Below, one piece after another: positions 43,601 through 55,935 of a DNA stretch of 64,000 nt. A program made the position numbers and the translations under genes. Source of the DNA: Cristatella mucedo (Eukaryota; Bryozoa; Phylactolaemata; Cristatellidae); the NCBI GenBank assembly GCA_009760855.2, contig WPIO01000022.1, positions 3,463,501 to 3,527,500 on the forward strand. Reading direction: 5' to 3'. A model generated the notes under the pieces. The model searched no databases and had not been told where the DNA came from. It saw only the letters and a list, made by a program, of their open reading frames with translations. How positions within the stretch are numbered: position 1 is the stretch's first letter; each line of letters begins with the position of its first letter.

Positions 43601-46600
43601 TGGACGGCGCTGGGCCAGATGTGAGCGACAGCTCAGCGCCGTGTTCGGCAACTAGGTGTGGGTCCAGTTCTCCGCAGAGGAAAGCAACCGCAATGTCGTT
43701 CAGCACGGTAACGCTCTGCCCACGGGTGGAATGGGGGAGGACTGCGCACTACCTACACTTTTTTAGTGTCTATATTCTCTCATAAAATATATTTGAGCTG
43801 TGAAAACGGGTAGTGAAATTACCTACGATGAGAGGAGAGCGAGTGCTACACCAAAGAACCGAGAGGATGTCAGCAGAAAAGTCCCGACGTCTCGGTGGCT
43901 TTACTGTCTGGACCAGCTGGACAGGGAACCGGAGATTAAATTTTTTTTGCAGAGGCCGTAACAGGCTCAAAATTGAAAAAGGTGCAGGTGAAAAAGCATA
44001 TTTCCCTACTAGTTTTCAACTATCTCGGAGTATGAAGACATGAGAGACCTGCTCCTGAGGTAGCATCACTGATAGCAGCACTGTTCGTCGACTTGAGCCC
44101 GGTCTTCAGACGGCAGCAACATGCTAAGATAATCATCAAATCTGAGGTTTCTAGCAATTAACGGTTTATAGCACACAAAGCGGGGTCCTCTGTCGACACA
44201 ACTAACTAATAACCTGACACCGTGGTTAGTGCTGGCTGTATCACTACTAGGTTAGAAGAAGTAGCAGCAGTTCTTGCGTGAGAGCGTAGAGATTTGTTGA
44301 TAAAATTAGCAGTCGTTCTAACCGGAGAATGAGTGTTGTGCTTAATAACAACTGTGCAGATATTAGTTTTAACTCTAGTGGCCGCTCTAGCACCCAGCTG
44401 TGCTATACTGGAGACACCTAGCTCGCGAAGCCTGGAAGAAATACTCGCTAGACTGCAGTAGCACTACCTGAATGAGCAGGAGATGATAACAAACACGCAC
44501 GGTTGAATCGTCTGTGGTTCGTATAAGGACATGCATCGACAGAGGCTTCGTGTGACAAAGACGCGGTAGATGGTGATAAGCAAATACGTTAACATTCCCG
44601 GATCATTTCACAGCAGTAGGGGCAATAGACGAACCAAACTCGCAACACCGATCTCAGCCTGATCGTTAGTGGCAGTCATCGCACAGATGGCTTCTATAAT
44701 GAATTCTAATGATTTCGATATCTAGAACAACAGAAGGAGCAGCTAAAAGAGCAGTTTAGCCCCGAAGACAATGCAAGTGGGATTGAAGCAATCTTATTTG
44801 ATGCGTAAGACGAGTCTTCGAGAAAAATCTTGGCCTTTAGCTTCAACCCCGTACTGGAGCTTGCACAAAGTTGTTCCTCATTGCCATTCGCCAGACAGAG
44901 CACCTGCAGAAATGCTAAGGGGTGGCATTACGCAGCCAAGGAACAGATGAACGGCTAGCACGGGCCCGAGAGTGGCCGGATGAGTGCTGACGTGTCATGC
45001 GTTGAGCTAACGCTGCTCTGCATGGCGTGAGCATGACAGACTCAGTGAGCCGTCACCTGCGCAGTTGGCGAGAAGATCCATTCGTGGTCCGTTGCCACGG
45101 ACCAAGACACTGTCATCTATACAGCGCCTCTCTGGCTAGTAATGCAGACCCATCGGCGTCGGCGGACACTTCAATGCCGAAAGCACGCAGCTGTAGTTAT
45201 CACTGACACTACCAGAGTCATCTGGCGCGATTGATAAACTGAGCAGCTGTCTTGCAAGCGGTCAGCTCTTATATGCCGGCCACTTCCTTTGACTACATGA
45301 TTATAAAGTAACACTTCTCGTAGAAGACCTGTACTGATTCAGAGCTAATAGGAAACCTGCAACGAATCTGAGCTCACGAAAAACGCAAAGCGAGTCAGGA
45401 ACGTGGCGCTCTTAACCGGAGGCGTAGTAGCGAGGATGTCATCAAACGGTCGTACTCTAGGTGCCCTCTTGAATGTCTAACAGACGTCTGAGAGCTGTAT
45501 TTAGAGGACAGGTTAGAAAATAAGTAATCGTACTTTACTTTCGGTCTATTATTAAGGGATGCCTACGGCAGTGGCTAGCAAAAGATACGGACAGCTCTCT
45601 CTAGTTCTCGTTAGCTCTTAGAGTTTTTTCTTGTTTTTTTTTATCTTGGTTATATTTAGGCACGACTACAGGACTACCAATATTTTGTTTGTTCACGGAT
45701 GCCGAGAAAGTTCACGAGAGAGACCTCTATGCAGTTAGTGCTTAATTTGCCGCTCGGTTGATCTTCAAATCCAATAAATTCAGCTACGGGCCTGCGAAAG
45801 GGGTTCAGGTGGCTTTAGGTCGCTGAGCAAATATTAAAGAAAGTTCTCAGCCTGCCCTGCAAAGACATGCAAGGCGGAGTCGCTGCTTCGCACCTAGATG
45901 CACTTCTCGCACACTCGCATCCTCTCCGGAAGCTACGCGGGCGAGATCAGTACCGAGAGGAGGAGATCTTTCCGGTGCTCGTCATTCATCGTTGCAGGGG
46001 AACGCCGGGGAACGTTGCAACTTCGCCCGAAAAGCATTTGTACATGGCATCTTCATGCTTAGCCCTGGTCGCGCCATAGGTTTTGCATCTGCTGGCCGCC
46101 GACCTAAAACCGCTATCAGCCTGTTCGAGTTCTTTACATTGACACTTTTATGGATCACTTTCTGCAGCGCCGTGGAATACTTTCAGGCACGCTTGCAAAT
46201 GGCAGTCGTTCAAAGTTTAATGTACAGTTGAGTGGACCTCGAGGACTGATCGCACTCTAGCTCATATACGCCGGTCTTCCATCTTAACAAAGTTCCTCGA
46301 GATAAAGAGCGGAGAGTAAACGAGGAGAGCGAGCGAGCGAGAGGGACTCGCACACTGAGGAAAAGTCGGTGAAAAGTGAGGGGGAAAGGCGAAGTAGGAA
46401 AAGATGAGAGCCGCTGGCAGGACAGAGTTCAGTGGGGTAGGGGAAGAGTAGGCCGGCTTTGGCAAGGCGCGTTCGTAGAGTCGACGCGAATGGTCAGAGG
46501 CATACCGAACGGGTGGGTGGCGGATACAGGCCCCCCCTTTTTGATAGACATGAAACCACCCAGCACTGCACGCCCCTTGAAGTCTTCTTGAGCTCGGCCT

Positions 46601-47539
46601 CCTCAAGCGCGGTCAAGACTGACCAACACCATCCCTTTTTTACCCCTCTCTTTGGCCAAGCGCTGAGCGGGTGGGCCTATGCATACAGGTTCCTTCTGCG
46701 CCAGCCGCAAGGACATAATGAGTAATGGGCGGCGCTATGGGACTGTGGGAGGCGGCGTGGGTAGCTAGACTCGGCGGCGCACTCGGCGGATCTCGCCGTA
46801 AATGACCATTATTTGGATGGGACCGCATGCCCATTACCGATTTATCGCCCCATCAGACTATAAAAAAAATCAAAGCGACAAAAGTAATGGGCCGCACAAA
46901 GCTTCCATCACTAGATAAAAGAGGCATTCCAGCTTTGATTAGGAAAACTGACCGGATTTTGTGGCGCTTCTCGTGCGCCGCCGTTGCGGCTCGCTTTCAA
47001 TCGCACCCCACCCACCCACAGGCGCAGCGAGTGTCCGCGAGGGCGCCGGACCATTGATCTTCACTTGTGAAGCGTATTGGCCAACAGCTTCTAATGTGGG
47101 CAAAAACGGCAGGGCTCGGCCTCGCAGCAGCGTAGGTTGGTGCGGCCTGGTTGTGTCTCTCGTAAATTTGCATCCGGGGAATGCGAGGTGGCGATGGTGA
47201 GCGGTTGCATATGTAGTACAGCAAATGGAGCCGATGGAGGGACCGCAGGAAAAGACAGGCCGACCATTGACAGCATTGCAGTGCGAGTAGTTAGCTGCTC
47301 TTTCCGGATTTTAGCCCAGTGCACGGAAGTTTGAATTTGGCTGACTGCCAACTGAGTTGGATGTTGCCGTTGCTTCCCTAGCACTGCTGTAAGTTGCTAT
47401 AGCTGAGCTAACACTCGCACGACAGCTAACGCCAGCACAGAATTAAAAAAACTGACCCCGTTGACACAACATCAAGTATAGCAGCTACCGACTACATGGC
47501 AGCACAGCGTGTCCATTTAAAGCTTATGCGTTAGTAGGG
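43601..47539. other. Large unassigned stretch
   Basis: No recognisable protein domain, repeat family or RNA gene. Longest ORFs (for example 46606-46262, minus, 114 codons) have compositions typical of chance frames. A conserved exon could be missed here. Confidence 0.35.
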
Positions 47540-49720
47540 GTAGCTCTCTAGTCAGTTGCTGGCTCAGACGAAAGCGGCTGTCCTCCTCGATTGTATCGGT
47601 GGCCAATCGAGCAGATTCTCGGCATGCAGAGTGAACATATGCACAATCCAAAGAATGCTGATGTCTACAAGCAACCAGCTCCTTAACCACTCCCATGTTA
47701 GCTCCTTACCTAGTGATCCATGTAGTGATCTGACTGATCGCTTCTCTAGTTCCTGTGTCAACAAGATAGACAAGATCAGAGAGTCCATCCCTAGAGTGGC
47801 AGCATACCCTCTGGAATTCTGTCCCTCAATTCCGTGCAACACCTCAATATCTACATGCAGGAGGCCACGCATGATCTCATCCTAAAGTTCATAGCCTAAT
47901 CAAAGAAGACAACTAGTTATCTAGAACCTATTCCAACTGTCCTGCTTCTATGATGCATGGATCTGCTGCTGCCATACATCACTAACATCATAAATATGTC
48001 ATTAGCCGCAGGTCATGTCCCAGCACCTTTCAAAAAAGGCTCTAGCTAGGCCTACTTAAGAAAGCAACACTAGACTAAGAAAATTTGAGCTACCTCCGTC
48101 CAGTCTCTTTTTCTACCACTCTTATCAAAGACACTGGAACGAGTCGTGGCAGACCAGCTGAACTCATATACTGAAACTTCAAACCTTGCTACTAAGTTTC
48201 GGTCTGGTTTTAGAGCTAATCACTTCACATAGTCAGCGTTGCTTCGGGTGTGTAACGACCTATTAAAGAACGCAGACATGGGTAGAGTATCTCTGCTTGT
48301 TTTTCTCTATTTTTCGGTAGCTTTCGATACTATCGATCACCGAGTTCTTTTTGAGCTCCTCTCATCTTCCCTGGGCCTCACTGGTACTGCACTTCAATGT
48401 TTCAGGTCCCATCTCAGCTGAAGACTACAGAGTTTTGATGCAAACGGACAAAGATCATCCGGGGAACCACTGAAGTATTGGGGGGTACCTTTAGTGATTT
48501 GTGCTTGGTCTGGTTATTTTCACGGTTTATACTCTCACTCTTGCCGATACAATTGCCAGGCACAGCCCAGGCTTTCATTTCTGTGCAGACAACACTCTCT
48601 ACACTTGCTTTGATCGTTCCCAACCCTTCAGCACGTCGAATTTTATCGATCCATTGCTGCATGTATTGATGACATCCGCACATATAATAACAATAATAAT
48701 AATAATGCACTTGATAAAGCGCCCTCAGAGAACTCAATCTCTTTTTAGGTGCTTTATATTTGCTGCAAAGGAAAATGCAATTGAATTTTGAGGAATACCA
48801 TGCTTGATAAACAACATGAATAACATGGTTAGGGGTGACATGCATATGGTCAGCATGCAAATGTGGTTAGTGGCAGCATGCACTGTGTCAGCACGCATAA
48901 GCACATCAAGGACGAATCAGAGGGACCCACTAAATGCTGTCCTAAATAGGTGTGTTTTTAGGTTCCTTTTAAATGTGGCCAGGTCAGGGGATGTTCTGAC
49001 GCAGGTCGGGAGGGAGTTCCAGGCTTTTGGAGCATACGAGCTAAATGCACGGTCTCCAAAGGATTCGAGGTTTGCACGAGGTATGGTAAACTGTTGGATT
49101 CCGAAAAGCAGGTGGTAGGATGCTTGGCCTGGTGGGGGAGTAGATCTGGGAGATAGGCTGGAGCCAAAGAATGAAGTGACCTAAAAGTGAGCCACTAAAC
49201 CTTGAAGTCGATCCGTTGCTTGACTGGTAGCCAGTGCAGGTCGGCGAGAAGTGGAGTGATGTGGCATCTGCGACGCTTATGACAGACAAGCCTAGATGCA
49301 GAGTTTTGCACCAGCTGTAATCGCTTGATTGCACATGCCGGTAGGCCAGTAAGCATGAATGGCAACTTTCTTTAATTGAATAGTAAAACCAGTAATAGGC
49401 AAACCACGTGTGATTCAGAAATCGGAAAACCTAACGCATGAAATCGGCTCTGCCAGCATTTCTTTGGTTGAATTTGCACGAAATTCAGGTGTCGTTTTCT
49501 AAAGTGACCTTTCATTAGATGACCAACCGAGTCAGCTCCACAGTCAAGTCTGCCCACTTTCAGCTAAATAACATTCACCTCTAACTATGTTATGGTTGTT
49601 GACATTAAGATATGCTACCATTAACCATTCGATTATGCTTTCTTCACAGCAAATGTAAAGTGCCTAGGAAGAGAATAAGTTATCTGAGGGGCTATACACT
49701 TATAATAATATTATTATTAT
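47540..49720 (+). mobile_element. LINE, linker to tail, split by a minus-strand LINE
   Basis: Left part: LLNHSHVSSLPSDPCSDLTD, FVNKIDKIRES-like linker (47760), SRGRPAELIY, HRVLFELL-type RT pieces, a decayed catalytic segment, ending at DDIRTY (48684). After the inserted element the frame resumes as WMA-F and GKPRVIQKSENL, with SISLVEFARN (49360-49580). The 3' UTR follows (ATGCTACCATTAACCATTCG) with stem-loop and ATT tail to 49715. The thumb and C-terminus between 49580 and 49590 are deleted. Confidence 0.85.
48685..49354 (-). mobile_element. LINE 3' end inserted in LINE
   Basis: AAT tail, stem-loop, 3' UTR (AACATGGTTAGGGGTGACAT) and RT C-terminus (QAKHPTTCFSESNSLP, LQLVQ equivalent with shifts). 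Truncated at the CAIRR segment. It interrupts the plus LINE between DDIRTY and the MAANF equivalent. Confidence 0.88.
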
Positions 49721-49814
49721 TCTTAGAAGCCATGCTAGCATTTAGTGACAGATGAAAGTAAGCTACAAAAGCCAAACTTCAGTGTCGTTTAATACAATTT
49801 AAAGCGACACTTAA

Positions 49815-50060
49815 TTTATTATAATGATAATAACAATAACAGTAAACAATTCACATAGCCCTAAGAGAACTAAATCTTTTCTTGACACTTTAAGTATTCT
49901 AAAAAAGAAGCACGTCAATTGATTAGCGATAACATGTCCAGTGTTGGCACGCATAAGAATACAGAAGGCAATTCACGTGGACGACGGAGACAATGCTGCG
50001 AGGCAAAGGTGAATTTCTTTTTAAACTCCCGAAACTTGCTTGGCACAAGAGCAGAATCCT
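49815..50060 (-). mobile_element. Diverged LINE 3' UTR
   Basis: AAT-rich tail, CATAGCCCTAAGAGAACTAAATC and TTGACACTTTAAG, then GTCCAGTGTTGGCACGCATAAG. Resembles the 11400 copy. Right boundary uncertain. Bases 50061-50857 are mostly unassigned. Confidence 0.6.
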
Positions 50061-50857
50061 TCCTATTGGAGACGTTTATCTTCACTGCTGGAGTCACTAC
50101 CAGGCAGTGCGTCATGCTCGAGCAGCATTTTTAATGATGCTCCAAAATTCCGAAGATATGTTTTCAGACTTATTGTAAAGCACAGGCCAGGAGTAAGCCA
50201 AATTGCTTGTCCCAATAAACTGTCTGTCTTGGTTTGCGAATTTAATGCATTCGGCCCACAGCGAGTGATCCCGAGACAGCTCCCGATTTCGAATAGAAGG
50301 CTAACTTTGCTGGCAAGGCTGAGTCGTGTCGAGAGATAGTTTTCACTAATTATAAAAGCTTGAGGTCATTTTGTCATGGCGCAGACAAAGAAAAGTAGGA
50401 CTACATTGGCTGAAGATGGATTTTTTCAACGTCTCCCATAAGGTCTCGCATTTTACTTTACTGGATGGCCACTTGTTCTGCAATTATTAATATTAGGATA
50501 GAAGCGCTTGCTCAACAAATATTAAATTAGTTGCATACAATTGATGTGCAGAGTTGAGTGTCAGCGTCGGTCTCTTTTCAGAATTGGCGCAGAAAGTCGA
50601 AAAAACTTGAAAGACTAAAAGGAAAGGAATATCACGCAAGAGATATCCCAACAACAATTAATAGCTACAAATTCATTTATAATACACCCTGAGAGAACAA
50701 GATGACTACCCAGGCACTATAGCAGATCTCTGCAAGGAAAGCAATAAAACAGACTTAATATTATTCAAGGCATCGTGCTTAGAAAAGTATGCAAAAGCAA
50801 ACAGGTGCCGTGGAGGTAGACCAGCCTGCATATGCACAAAAGAAGACACTCAGGGAT

Positions 50858-50897
50858 GCGGGGGCGGGGGGGGGGGGGGGGGGGGGGGGCGGGGGCT
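50858..50897. repeat. Poly(G) tract
   Basis: Nearly uninterrupted G run with two single C interruptions. Strong potential for G-quadruplex formation and for sequencing length error. Confidence 0.9.
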
Positions 50898-50929
50898 ACT
50901 AGGACTCATAAGCAGCCTTTAGACGCAGT

Positions 50930-51570
50930 ACACACGAACAGAAGATCCGATTGCTAAAACATTTCAATTTAGCGCCAGGGTCAGCGAGACGACTAAGAAA
51001 GAGAGAGCTAGTGAAGCTCGTGATGTTGGTGGCAGCTGCTTAGCTGGCGACAGATAAGACGAGCTGCCGAGTTTTTCACTTATCGTAGCCTCCGATTAAG
51101 GGTCCAGGCCAGGTGTCCAGAATAAAAGGGAATTACATTAATCTAGAAACGATTTCTCAGACGCGTGAATTAGCTTGGCTGTCATACTCTTGTCTAAGAC
51201 TACCCTAATTTTGCCGCGGCTCCTGAGCTTACAGTCGGCCGACTTAACCGTGGATACAATGTGCTCATCCAGTAACAAGTCATTTTGGAACAGCTCCATT
51301 CCCAGATTATGGGCAGACGACAGTAGAGTGATTCTTAGATAGGCAAATCTTGAGGTTGATCCCTTCCAGCTCGAGTGTGGCACTAGGTTTCGTAATATTG
51401 GTCTTATCATTGTTAGGCTTCAGGAAGTTGATGATCATCCAAGTGCGGTGCGGAGCGATGGCTTAGCTAGGTCAATGAATTGGTAGAGCTCAGTGTCGTC
51501 GGTATAGAAATGAAGGCTAAGATTGCCTTTGGCAATACAAATGTCGTCGAGCGCCGTCCATCAGCATTAT
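50930..51570 (-). mobile_element. Older LINE RT fragment
   Basis: Minus strand: FYTDDTELY (catalytic region, 51500), LDEHIVSTVKSADCKLRS, KIRVVLDKSMTAKLIHA, then a decayed RLQLV region. Same subfamily as 7890-8960. Confidence 0.75.
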
Positions 51571-53354
51571 TTTGATTGACAGAGATGAGTGGAGAACTGA
51601 ACCTCTAGATACATAAGCTCGCCCAGATGGCCATTTGCTTTGCGTCTATGCCTCATGGCTGCCGAGCCGATGTAAAGTGACCGCTTACCTCGTATGCAAG
51701 GACTCCTTGATAAAAACAATAGTAAATTTCCGTGTTCACAACCTGGCGACGAGTCGGCGAAGATTTTGAAATTGTTCACCCAGAATTTGATCTCTTTAGT
51801 TCGGAGTTTGCTTTCTTTTTCAAGCAGATTTCGTCTTGCCCAACTCATAGCGAATAACGAACGTATATATTTTGCAATGGCGCCAGGTGTGAACTGCGTG
51901 CAGCTACGGCACCACAAGCCTAACAGACAAGAGTGCGTAGCAGTGAACTCAGGGCCCAGCAGCCAAACTTTAGCGATTTACACTGCACGAAGAGCCTGAA
52001 ATGTACATATTGTAGAGGAATTGTAGAGGCAGAGAACAAAAGCAGCGAGGAGACCCAGCGAACTGTAGCTAGGGGGCAATAGGATTTTGGAAATTCAGAT
52101 TTCTTTGCAAGGTAGCCGCCAGGAATAGCAGCAGCGGTTCTTAACCTCTCTAGAGTGCTAAAGATGGCTGCGATGGGCTGCGGCGGAGGTCCATCTTCGA
52201 GATGAAGGCCTAGACAGACACGTTGTCGGCGTCACGTGCCCTTTCCTTCAGCTCCCTCCTGCGGTCAAAGCGTCCGCGCTGTCCCACTTGGCGCGGGTCG
52301 CAGAACGCCTGTGCACCGCCCGCCGCAGTCAGAGCTGCAGTTCGACACAAGCTTCGCTTTGCCAAGTTGGGAAAGAGCATGAAGGTCATCGTGTTCGTCG
52401 GGATTACGCCCTCTGCCGCCGCTGCAGCTTGTGGAGCCTGTTCGCTGCTGCAAGTATCAGCGATCCGCCAGCCCGGAGTGGGGTAGACGTAGCACCCTAA
52501 TGGCCAACCCGTCGCACCTGCATGGCCACCGGCGAACGAATGTGTCCTCAATTAGGCGCTAGGATAGCCGAACCAGTTTCGAACCAGGGTTCACTATCTT
52601 TTGCACCAATGAAATATTCAGAGGCGACACATCTCTCGCGTAGTGACGACAAAGTTTCACCGAGTTGGTCAGTTTCCGCTCTCTATCCAATGCATCATAT
52701 CGACACCGCAATGTCCTGGTTCTCAGCTTTGGTTCAGACTTTTGCACCGAGTTGACCATCGAATTCAGCCAACTGTTTAAGGCTAAATGCTTAAAAAATT
52801 AAAACTCGGATTACAGGAAAAATTAGTGCATTTGCGGAAGAAGAGACCAGACACATTAAACGGTGACGAAACGGCAGTCCGTGATCTAGTGTTCTGTTTT
52901 CTCTTTGATGGTCGGCTTATTGTGGCAACATCCAAGTCAATAAGACCACTCGCAAGGCCACTCTCCATTTTCAACTCAGTTCAACGACTTTATACGGGTT
53001 ACCACACACAGATTTCGCCTCTTGGTTAGCTTTTATTTTTATTTTCAGAGGGGCACCGAGAAATGCAAATCAAGCCGCTGCATTTAGTCTTCTTTATATT
53101 CTCTAGATTTCTATTGTATTCAAGTTGTAAAATAAAAACTTTCCCTTCTTGCCACCGAAGCTGCTATGAATGCCAGTGACTACGCATGCTTGCAGCAAGG
53201 AAAGCGTTTTCTATTTTGCTTATAAGCTGCCATGGCCAGCGGATGCAAGTAGTATCTTTGATCCGAACTAGCGAGTTTATAAAGGCCTGGCTTCATCCTG
53301 TTTAGATGAACCACTGCAGCGCTGTCTGCCTTCTCCGTATCGCAATAGTAATGA
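51571..53354. other. Unassigned, with GC-rich 52200-52520
   Basis: The GC-rich part has overlapping ORFs on both strands (52551-52210 minus; 52223-52486 plus) and no family match or splice context. The rest is featureless. Confidence 0.35.
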
Positions 53355-54178
53355 TAATTATGATCATCATCAATACCTCAGTTAAGCATGCTACAGCGCA
53401 CTAAGAGAACCGAGTCTACTTCTATGTACTTATTGTAGGCTGAAAGACAGAAAAGATCTAAAATAGTAAGTAATATAAGCACAGCCAATTACTACACGAA
53501 TGAGTGCATAAAGGTCTATTTCGCATTGACACGCGTGTAAGTTGTGAGAATAACAAAATCAGGAGGAGTTTTAGTTGTGTGAGCCCATGGACATCAGCCT
53601 AGGGATGAGGTTCTCGCACTTTACGATCTAGGATGTAGGTTTGAGTCCTGATGTGTTCTATCTTGTATTACACTCTGCAAGTGGTAAGGATGGCGGTTAA
53701 TGCAATAATGGGGCTATATAAATGAAGCTCACGTTAAATCACCTAGCATTTACTTTATTTCAATTTTAAATTGCATCATTGCGTCGTGCGTCATTGCGCA
53801 ATATGTAGTGATGTCAGTAGAGATTTCTACTTATTGAGTGAGGAAGAACTGAAGACGAGGTCTCCAACAGAAGATTCGAGGTTAATGAAGGACAAAGCTA
53901 AGCGATCTGGCTTTGCGTAGAGGGGATCAGAATGCGAAGGTAGGAAGGACTGCGAGGGCGCGTAGCTGGGGTCAGAGCTCGAGGCAAAGACTTATAGAGT
54001 GATTGGTTCAGTTAGACGATGCAGAGTCACAGATTAGATCAACGGGACCTACTAGTAAGTGACACGACCTTGGTCGATGGGATGCTCAATGGGAAGCTAG
54101 TGCAGGTAAGAGAGAATTAGTATAATGTGCTCTGCGTTCCCCTCAGACCAACTATGTAGCTATCTCTCACTTTTGCCA
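53355..54178 (-). mobile_element. Degenerate LINE 3' half with SINE insertion
   Basis: AAT-like tail, GCGCACTAAGAGAACCGAGTC remnant, 3' UTR, and an antisense block GACCTTGGTCGATGGGATGC...GGGAAGCTAGTGCAGGTAAG equal to the LHWLP.KQRID region. Interrupted at 53580-53740 by SINE B. Confidence 0.65.
53580..53740 (+). mobile_element. tRNA-derived SINE (family B), decayed
   Basis: ATGAGGTTCTCGCACTTTACG, ATGTAGGTTTGAGTCCTGATG (B-box-like), CAAGTGGTAAGGATGGCGG and GGGGCTATATAAATGAAGC. Confidence 0.6.
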
Positions 54179-54733
54179 AAAGAGTGTTAGCAACGCTTGC
54201 CTTTGTTCTGCGGCTCTCGGACAGTGGAGCTCGCCTCCATTGGTCTTTTGAAATGACTTTACCAGCTCACCAGCCGTCAACTCCGGCACTTGCTTTCCGC
54301 CAGTTGCGGGCTTCCGCTTCTCCGCTCTGCATACTCACTCTCGCGCTAGGCCCGTGCTTCGCACTCCTGCTGCTGCTCGGGTCCCGTCAGCGTCCATTAG
54401 TGGCGGTACGCCATTGTAACCTCGCTTTTAGCAAGCTGTCGATCGTCCAAAATGGAATTTTCCCCCGACAAATGTACCGATCAACGCAGCATTGCCTAAA
54501 TTCTGAACGGAGCTCTTTGTTAACAAGGCAGTTAATGTGTTCGTATTATTGTGAAAGGAAGAGCGTGTCGTTTGACGCAATTGTGAGGAGGTGGCACCCG
54601 CACTGCGAGTTCTCTCACATGAGAGTTGAGGGAGTGGGAGATTACAGAAGAGAAAAGGGGAGGAGAGGAGGAAAAGAGAGCACAGATAGAGAAATGAGAG
54701 GCAAGAGAAAAGAATAATGAATAGACGAGAGAC

Positions 54734-54778
<45 letters not shown>

Positions 54779-55561
54779 GAGAGAACTAGAGAGAAAGAGC
54801 TTGGCTTAGCTCATCATGGTTTACCGGGAGTCAGGGTATCGCCAGTTACGGGTGCTCACTGCTTATATGAAGAGCTCAGTACGCATCATTGTAGAGCCAA
54901 TCGGCGGGTTAGGGGTCGTGTCAGTGGGTCAGAGGGTTAGGGGCATGTCGATGGTGTTACAAACGCGGTGCGCGGCTTCCACCTCCGGTCAGAACTTGGC
55001 CGCAAACGCAGCGCTCACAACGGTGCTAGTGTCAGCCGACGGCCGAATACTGGCGACGCCTGAACCCTGTATCGTGGCTGGCGACTTGTAGATGCAGCAC
55101 CCATGAACGCAGTTACGCCGACGGGAGCGGGACGCGGCAGCGAGGAAGAGCGTCCCCTACCTTGACGTTACAAGTCCACATCCATAACGTAGAGAGAAGC
55201 TCATTCGATAGCAAAGCGTGGTTAAAGGTGTACAACAGCGGCCATGACATACGCCGACGACTCCACGGCTAAGGGCTCGAATCAGCTCCGATGCCACCGA
55301 TGACGAGTCTGAAATTATAACTGACTGCCTGTCTCAAGGCCCCGACTTTTATGTGGCCTCAGCTATAATTGATCAAATAATCGTTTCCTAGTCGTTACAG
55401 TTCAGGAATCGCGAATAATGACCATCAGACATGACCTGGCTGATTTAGCTCGTCGCCGTTTCAAAGAATCAGCGGGTTGAGTTTTTAGCTTTTTAAAATT
55501 GTTTCCAGTCAGGTGATTTCGGGATGCCAGTTTGCTGCGAGTTTCAGGCATTGGAATGTAA
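54179..55561. other. Unassigned, with (GA)n at 54737-54776
   Basis: Includes ORF 54184-54717 (+, 177 codons, ending in low-complexity Arg/Glu/Gly), not assignable, and a GA microsatellite. No other feature was recognised. Confidence 0.35.
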
Positions 55562-55690
55562 AAAAAATAATTGATTTGTATAGCACACAAAGAGAAATTA
55601 ATTTCTATCCAGCCGCTGTACACATTCCGCAGGGTTCGATCCCTCTATGACGGTCATTAAATGCGAGCACCTTCCTCTGAGCCAAACAAA
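55562..55690 (-). mobile_element. tRNA-derived SINE (family A)
   Basis: Minus strand: GCTCAGAGGAAGGTGCTCGC, AGAGGGATCGAACCCTGCGG (B-box-like), then GGATAGAAATTAATTTCTC and GTGCTATACAAATCAATTAT. Confidence 0.75.
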
Positions 55691-55699
55691 GAACGCAAG

Positions 55700-55935
55700 C
55701 GTGAAATGATTGACTCCAAAGAGTTTGAGGTTGGATAAAGGCACCGCTAAAGGACCGAAGTCGAATGAGCCGTAGGTACGATAGGGGAAGTCTGATTAGG
55801 AGGTATTTCGGATAGGTAGGGCCGGAGCAAGAGAACGGATGAGCCTACAAGTGAGTGGCGCAGCGTCGATTTCAATAAGCTGCTTGACGGGAAGCCAGTG
55901 CGGGTCAGTAAGAAGTAGCGCAATGTACCATAGCG
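55700..55935 (-). mobile_element. Degenerate LINE RT C-terminal region
   Basis: Minus strand: LTDPHWLPVKQLIEIDAAPL then SLAPALP, matching LHWLPVKQRIDFKVLSLTF and HSLAPAYLSD. It borders the GC-rich domain. Confidence 0.7.

Noticed and set aside
54184-54717. 177-codon plus ORF as a gene
   Set aside because: No family recognised, last third is low complexity, and it begins at the edge of LINE debris.
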